Origin: Ceratothoa steindachneri
Taxonomy: Eukaryota; Arthropoda; Malacostraca; Isopoda; Cymothoidae
Assembly: GCA_963969495.1 (NCBI GenBank)
Contig: OZ018324.1
Location: 46,079,019 to 46,143,018 of the forward strand
Direction: 5' to 3'
Length of the DNA stretch: 64,000 nt
The notes beneath the pieces are model-generated. The model did no database searches, was not told the DNA's origin, and saw only the letters and a list, made by a program, of their open reading frames with translations. The position numbers were made by a program, and so were the translations under genes. Position 1 is the stretch's first letter; each line of letters starts with the position of its first letter. This document shows, piece by piece, positions 57,876-64,000 of the stretch.

Positions 57876-58548
57876 ATAGAGAAAACTTTTAATCGTGTAG
57901 ATTGGAAAGTGGTTCTTCACAAACAACATCAATTTAGAGTAGATTAGAGCCCATGTAATTAGAGGGAAAGTTTTCACTTGGGTTTAATATCGGCTTACAG
58001 ACCGCAGGCCGTGAGTCTAGATTGTCAAACCATCCGAGGAATGTCTGTGCCTAGTGGCGTTCCGGAAGGTTCGGTCTTGTATCTGGTACTTTTTGTAATT
58101 GTCCTCAACGATCTCGACTGTAACTTGCTAAGTAAAATAGCAATATTTGAATTTGATACAAATTTAGAGCGGACTGCGCACCATAGATTGAATAGGGAAG
58201 AAATACAGCATGAAATAAATATATGTAGTATTCTGGTGCCATATCAAGTTGGAGATTCAGTTAAACGTAAAGAACTCTATAGTGATGCATGGTTAATCGA
58301 AAAACACTCCGTTCGATAATACATTAGATCACTTAATAGACCCAGTAACAAAATAACACTCAAACCGAGCCATCCGTTTGATTGAGAGAAAAATATGATA
58401 CAAGAGTAATGTTCGTGCCACTCTTTGAGCCGATCGGTCGACCACAACTGGATTATACTGCGAACTTCAGGTCACACTTTTGAGTCAAGATATTAACCTA
58501 TTGGACATCTTTCAAATGCGCGCAATAAAGCTCATCCCGGAAATATAA
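57876..58548 (+). pseudogene. LINE reverse transcriptase fragment, plus strand
   Basis: Begins IEKTFNRVDWKVVLHKQHQF (motif A region), continues in the frame at 57978-58319 with YRPQAVSLDCQTI, then MSVPSGVPEGSVLYLVLFVI and LNDLDCNLLSKIAIFEFDTN. SGVPEGSVL is the conserved motif B (normally with Gln). FEFDTN stands where FADDTK should be, so the first catalytic Asp is lost. Downstream, across breaks, FVPLFEPIGRPQLDYTANF and SQDINLL-like, IKLIPE-like text (58410-58548) matches the post-RT block. Short fragment, truncated on both sides. Confidence 0.78.
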
Positions 58549-59330
58549 TGTTTTTCTCTCTTTCTCTCTGTATCTATCTCAAGTAAGAAACAAAAAATAT
58601 TTCCTAGGCCTGCTTGTTCTTTCCATTTTGCTGCGCCTACAGGGAAATTAAAACTAAACCCATAATTTTTACATTTGCAGAACTTGATAATTCATGAAGT
58701 AAGTGATGAAATATGCAGTTGTTTGTGATAAAGGTAAAGGAGTTGTTTGAGTTTTGGTGATCTAGTTGTGAGGGCATCGCCTTCATTCTTCTCCCGTATT
58801 TATCCTTCTCTTATGCTTCCTACTTTGCCTCTAGTGTTTCCACTTTTGGTATTTTTGACCGGCAGAGATGGTCAGATTCTTACTTTTTTTAGAAATATAT
58901 CTATATTTGTTTTATTTTTAATTATTCCTCCTTCATAGCTTTCAAGCCTTTAAATTAAATTTTAGGCTAACTTTGTTTTTCCCTCTATTAATTTCGTTCA
59001 TTTTATTTTTGTGGGCATTTCGCCTCCTTTAGATATTTTTATTTTGTTTTATTTATTTTTTATTGTTTTTGGGGCCGCTTTTCCTCTTCTGTTTATTTTT
59101 ATTTTCTTTGGGTTTTTTTTTTCTTTTTTCTTCAGGGGGCAATTCGCCTCGTTTTTGTTCGTCTTTCGTTCATTTTGGTAATTGTTCATATTAGTTTTTT
59201 CTCGTCTTACTTTCGTTCTTTGTCTAATTTGCTAGTGGTTAACTTCGCTTTTTTTGTTCATCTTTCGTTTGTTTTATAGTTATTTTTATTCTCTTGTTTT
59301 TGTATTTATTCTATTTCGGTCATTTATATA
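58549..59330. repeat. T-rich low-complexity tract
   Basis: From about 58940 the plus strand is dominated by T with recurring TTCGCCTC, TTTATTTTTATTTT and CGTTCATTTT phrases. This looks like an old microsatellite-like or poly-pyrimidine expansion. Open frames here (58747-58938, 59254-59562) are hydrophobic composition artefacts. Confidence 0.6.
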
Positions 59331-59509
59331 TCTGGGTAATCGCCTCCTCACGCAGATTCTTCCGCTTGGGAATAATGATGTGCTTGTAACCTTGTATTGC
59401 CTGTGCTGCGGCATTGCGATGTTATCGTTATCGATCGTGGGGATGATTTCTCTTTTTACCTTTTCCTATGTTTTTCTCATTAGCCTTTGGACTTCCATAT
59501 TTATTGGCT

Positions 59510-59701
59510 TCAGCCCTGCTCTTGCGTGCATGACTGTTTGCCTAATACGGTTTTTCTTCTAGCGCCAGTTATTAGCAGCGTGGCCTTGTTTTTCCCCCTC
59601 TGCATCGTCTTGAGAGAGGTACAACATGTCATCTGCGTGCCAGGGAGCGTGCCAGGCAGTGTATAGCTTCTTCTTGTTTGGCGCGTTAAGTCTCGAAACA
59701 T
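59510..59701 (-). pseudogene. Weak RT-like trace, minus strand
   Basis: One minus-strand frame reads WHADDMLYLSQDDAEGEKQG, resembling an RT catalytic YADD block followed by LYLSQD. After a stop comes TVMHARAGLKPINMEVQRLM. Too short for clade assignment and without neighbouring RT motifs, so the resemblance may be accidental. Confidence 0.35.
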
Positions 59702-60480
59702 CTAGAGTTTCTGAAGTTCCCTTGTGAAATTAATGGAAAACTGCACGCGAAATGGAAAAGCTGCAGGTGCGTCTATTTTCCAATGGTTAGTGGATCACAA
59801 CGGGAGTATGTAGTTACACGATTCTTATTTCTCCACTAATGAGAAAAAATATTGACTACCGCATTAGTTCCTAAAGTTAGTAGAAATTTGCGCATAAAAT
59901 TTCATTATTTGTTTTGGATTTGTAATTGTGCACTCCTACCACTTCATTTATATCATATTTATGATAAATATCTGATTAAATCTTTACATATCTTAATTGG
60001 TAATATTGCGTATTTTCCCTCCCCAACATATTATTCATCATTCCCTATCATATGAAAATGTGATTCACTTCTTCCTTTTCAACATTTAGGTAATTTGGGG
60101 AAATGAGATGGGAAACATCATTTCTGGTTGCAATCATCGATTTCGTCGTTTAAATGTTTCTCATAAATTTATATTTTAGGTGAATGAAAAGTAGCACCCG
60201 ATTTCTCTCTATTGCGGGTGTCAGTCGATGGTTTGTTTGCCACTTGTATTTCAGTGTATAAGAAGCTAGAAATCAATAATGATTGTAATAGAACGGTCTG
60301 AGGCCACTTAAATTCAGCCGCTATCACATGGTAGGAACACATGGCGACCCACGTGCATCTGCGAGAGAAAGCAGAGCGCGTTATCGCCCACCTTAGCCAA
60401 TATTTAATCAAGGAGGTTCGTTCCCTCGTTTTGCCTCCATACTTCGATCTCGCCAGATTGAGTTAGGCTTATGGGCAGAT
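59702..60480. other. Gene-free stretch
   Basis: AT-rich DNA. Short frames at 59852-60055 and 60169-60411 are unrecognised. Confidence 0.45.
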
Positions 60481-60489
60481 AAGGTATAT

Positions 60490-61420
60490 TGCCAGGCGCA
60501 ACGGGACATTCTCCCGAAGCCTCCCACTCAATTGTCCCCTACGCTAAGGGGATGGCTTCGATTATTTATATCAAAGCTTTCCCGATTGAAGCAGATCAGA
60601 TCAGATCCAGATTATCTTCGCAAGGCATCACGCAGAACCGGTCTCCTTTGTGCACAATAGAAACTCTCTACCTCGAGAACCACCTTATTTGTCCAGAAAA
60701 AGACAATATCCCTTGAGTGCCAAGGTTCGTGCCTTCCAGACGCCAAGTCAACAAGGCCCCCCTGTTGTTCAGAAAGAGAGCAACGCTAGAACAGCCATTG
60801 TTCTTTGAGCCCGTTCGTCAAGAAACGTTTCTCATTCCCAAGACATCACGTCAGGATAATTTAATTCCCCCATTTTTAACGTTCTTCAAGAGAACGATTG
60901 GTTTCACCGATAACCTCCATTGTTCATCTAGAACATCCCCGATTTGCTGTCACAAAGATCGCTAATACCTCTGAGCCCCACTTCGCTCTCACTCTTTGAA
61001 GACAGTCCTTCCCCTTCGCTAAGGACAACCCCCCAAAGCACCCTTCTGCTGGTAATCACCAGTGGACCGAAGTTTCCTTTGCATCGTCTTCCTCTGCACA
61101 ACAACCTTGTAATTAGGTAAGCTGAGCATTACCTTTAATTATCTAACCTTTTATCAACGCTACCCTGTGCTTTAAATGGTTTAGCGGACCATCACATCCC
61201 TTTAATTTTTATTTGTTTACCTTTTTAAATCTCTCCAAATCTTAATCCTCGGATTAATCAGATTTTCCCACGACCCTTTCCATTCTCCGTTTATGTAAAC
61301 ATTTTCTTTTTTGTGTGTTGTTGATAGTTTAATTAATAAAACTCTATTTTATTAATGATAGCCATATTATTATCTTTGAGCTCAGTTCCACTTCTCAAGC
61401 ATATTGAAGATAAATAACTT
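60490..61420 (+). other. LTR-like or unassigned GC-richer segment
   Basis: TTTATATCAAAG (about 60565) could be a TATA region, and TTAATTAATAAAACTC (about 61330) a polyadenylation region, within a segment whose composition differs from its flanks. Two adjacent plus-strand frames (60489-60716 and 60717-60965) are continuous except for one stop but match no domain I know. Solo LTR or decayed coding DNA are both possible. Confidence 0.25.
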
Positions 61421-61575
61421 AGGTCAATCAGATTACCAAGCACTCGAAATATTAGAATAATTCCCTCAACGAATAGTTATATATGGTATATCGTCGACAG
61501 CTTATTCTACGACAATGATCTACATATATATAACTGGGTTTATTTGCTGAGGAATTATTAAGTAAGTGTACCAAG

Positions 61576-61890
61576 CTATTTTACCTGTTCAATTTGCTCT
61601 GCCTCGTGATCGAAGTAAAATTGCAGCCAAGCAGTCACAGAGTGACACATACACTTGCAGAATGCGATATCAACTTCACAAACTTTGTAGTAATTTGAAC
61701 CTATTTTTCTTGAATGAAACGAGACTTTTCTAGATATACAAGGTCTTTGACGACTAACCAAACAGAAAAAAACTGGAGAGCAGCGGCTAATCAACTTTCT
61801 GAGAAAGTTTTCTTTATGCCATTGACGAACATGACGTCCATAATGAAGTGGAGCTCCATCTTGCTGGTAATAACAGTCTGACTATATATA
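61576..61890 (-). pseudogene. Tc1/mariner-related transposase C-terminal fragment, minus strand
   Basis: The minus-strand reading from about 61878 gives CYYQQDGAPLHYGRHVRQWH, the second catalytic Asp motif (QQDGAP-H) and following helix of the same transposase type as the elements at 46561 and 52178. Then come ENFLRKLISRCSPVFF, where an isoleucine-glycine-arginine-arginine-glycine block is expected, and a C-terminal part with VDIAFCKCMCHSVTAWLQFY, FDHEAEQIEQ. The third Asp block is corrupted. Only the C-terminal third remains. No terminal repeats recognised. Confidence 0.68.
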
Positions 61891-64000
61891 ATATATAGGT
61901 TTATCGTGTTACAAGTTTAAAAGTGTTTTCGTAAAAGAAGAAACCAAAATCAAACCGCATTTTTCAGTTGAGGTCTCACAAGCAATTCTTATAATAAAAG
62001 AATAAACTCTTTTGATTTAAACGGAAAACTACTGCCATGTAACACAAATCTTAGGTTTCTTAATATTATCATGCTTAAATGTTTCGAATATAATTTATTA
62101 GAATATGACTTACCAAGCTAATGCACTTCCAGAGGATTTTGGTGTCTAAATTTTATTATCCTAAAGTGATCTACATTGAAATTCATCATCCTTTTTTCAG
62201 CCAATTCCACAAATGTATTTCAGTCGTTTTTGAAATTTACTCGACCACAGAGATATGGTGCTCTTTTTTATAATTATGTAATATTTACTATAGTACATTG
62301 AACATGGGTATGATATACCTAAACTAAATGATATCAGACGCATTACGTGTTATCCCCGTGGATGTAAGGCCCCTGCTATCCATCGTAGCTTCAAACTGTC
62401 TCAAGCCCTGACAAAGTTAGGTCATGCTCCTTTGCTTAATGCCCTGGAATTTTATATAATCATGTGATCAGGTACGGCATACCCGAGATCATTAATAAAA
62501 GTAAAACAAAAAATCGTGCATATTTTACATTAATTTACCATTAGTGGATATTTTCAAGTCTACTAATGATTTATTTTCCATTTAAGGCTGTAAATATTAT
62601 TTTAGATAAACCACTCTACGATTAATAAATTATTCTAACTCTTGATTGCTTACTATTATCATAAAAATCCAACTGATGAGAGCAGTGGCGGTTCTGTCCA
62701 TGGGTAATATGGGCAGCCACCTAGGGTAGCACTTGTTAAGGGGCGGCATGAGTGCCCCTCCAAAACTATAAAAATAAGAATAAAGTTTTAAATTAAATTA
62801 GAATAAATCATAAAAAATAAATATATATATTTTTTATTAATATAATAAACCATCTGTGACGTTTCACAAAAAGAATTTGTTACCAACTTAGCACCGAACG
62901 ATAAACTAGAAAATAAGCTCAGTTTGGAATTCAGTTTTGCATTATTACAGTTTAAAAAGCTTATAATAGAAAACTGAATTTTTTTAACAATTGGAATTTT
63001 TTTTTAAAGAATAAAGAAAATCGAAAGAAATCATTGATTTATTTTAGGAAAAATTAAGTGATTTAATCAATGCCATCCCTGACACAAACCTTTCCCCCAA
63101 AAGAGCTGCCCCATGAAAAATATCTTAGTAGGCCTATTTGTTCTCCAATGCTTCCAGATTAGTATATTATTGGGAATAAAGTCTTATACTTAATACATTA
63201 ACATATGTAATGTTATTTTTATAGGTTTGGAAAAAAAGTTAACTATATAAACATATTACAAGCGAATATTATACAAGATTTTTCAAATAACTGCATATGT
63301 ATAAGAAAAGATCAAAGCTATTAGGTGCTCAATTTAGAAAGAAGAGGAAAGAAGAAGAGGAAAAACCAGCAAAAGATGCCATCTACTTTTCACCATCATT
63401 TATACTGCTATTTTGTGATATAGCTTTTTGAGTCATTTAAAATCTACTATAAAAATAAATAAATAATATATAAAATATAAAAAATAATATTAGAATATAA
63501 TAATATAATAAAATATAATATAAAAAAATAAATAAATAAAAACTGATTTATACTTGCAGATGTAGCATTAACAGATTGTTTAATGTAGCGTTTAATTGTG
63601 TTGATAACTTCACAACATTAAGAGGAAATTGGTAAAAATGGCATAATTTTTTCTTGTATAAATAGTTAAAAGGCCATTTCTTCAGTTTTTATTAAAACAA
63701 AACATACAGCACATATCATGTCGTAGGGGATGTTGTATTCCCTAGGAACAACACTGACAGAAGAAATTTTCACTATCATTACTTCAGGAAGTCATTAGTT
63801 AGTGGAGATAAAATAACCAGAAGTTGGTTGATCTACTCCTTGAAAAACAACAGCCTTTTTTGTTTCTGTTGCCTATTATTTTCCTAGAAGAAAATGAATT
63901 TAACAAGTTTGAGAATAACAGACTGGAAGCATAAAAGCACATTGCTCACAGTACATAAGAAAAGTTCAGAACATCTAAATTCTATGAAAATATGGAAAGA
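61891..64000. other. AT-rich gene-free end of window
   Basis: Contains low-complexity AATAAAT / ATATAAAATA runs around 63440-63545. No gene recognised. Confidence 0.5.

Overview
The window is AT-rich animal nuclear DNA, most likely from an arthropod or a close invertebrate. It holds no complete, recognisable host gene. It is a graveyard of transposable elements: several Tc1/mariner-superfamily elements, piggyBac remnants, a Ty3/gypsy-type LTR retrotransposon, a second retroviral-type integrase fragment, and at least four different non-LTR (LINE) reverse transcriptase or endonuclease remnants. All coding remnants carry stops or frameshifts. There are no prokaryote-like operons, CRISPR arrays, rRNA genes or confident tRNA genes. 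The arthropod assignment is an inference from the transposon mix and base composition, not proof.

Layout, left to right. 1-262: end of a composite tandem-repeat element whose relatives lie at about 4815, 7565 and 38455. 584-1524: internally deleted mariner. 1661-3062: longer mariner in the opposite orientation, with DD34D residues still visible across frameshifts and an extra internal copy of its terminal repeat. 4815-7925: repeat cluster made of two tandem-repeat elements that flank a long hairpin (91-bp arms) and an 830-bp degenerate TAGCC array. 8935-9290: 3' end of a LINE. 9340-14050: a possible LTR and a decayed minus-strand LINE with endonuclease and RNase H remnants. 14948-15305: an unrecognised minus-strand reading frame bounded by splice-like signals.

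15374-20756 is a Ty3/gypsy-type element with both LTRs and gag, protease, RT/RNase H and integrase fragments in the normal order. Its integrase is cut by a second mariner (18860-19795) carrying the same kind of internal deletion as the first. 25987-28413 holds two tandem piggyBac-like remnants. 32209-33092 is another mariner remnant. 34282-34340 is a short candidate host exon. 34550-35280 is a promoter-like and LTR-like GC-rich segment with strong RNA hairpins around an AATAAA. 35800-37860 is a CR1/L2-like LINE.

The right third holds fragments of an integrase (43020), a TcMar transposase (45190), a 1.33-kb element with inverted ends (46561-47890), a possible solo LTR (51046), a 1.79-kb element with about 205-bp inverted ends inserted in an AT microsatellite (52178-53964), two LINE fragments (54010 and 57876), a weak RT-like trace (59510), an LTR-like segment (60490) and a transposase C-terminal fragment (61576).

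The elements do not work together as a system. The window records successive insertion, internal deletion and nested insertion. The items most worth following are the dispersed tandem-repeat element family, the two mariner copies sharing one deletion structure, the long hairpin next to the TAGCC array, the piggyBac pair flanked by TTAG, and the two candidate exons.
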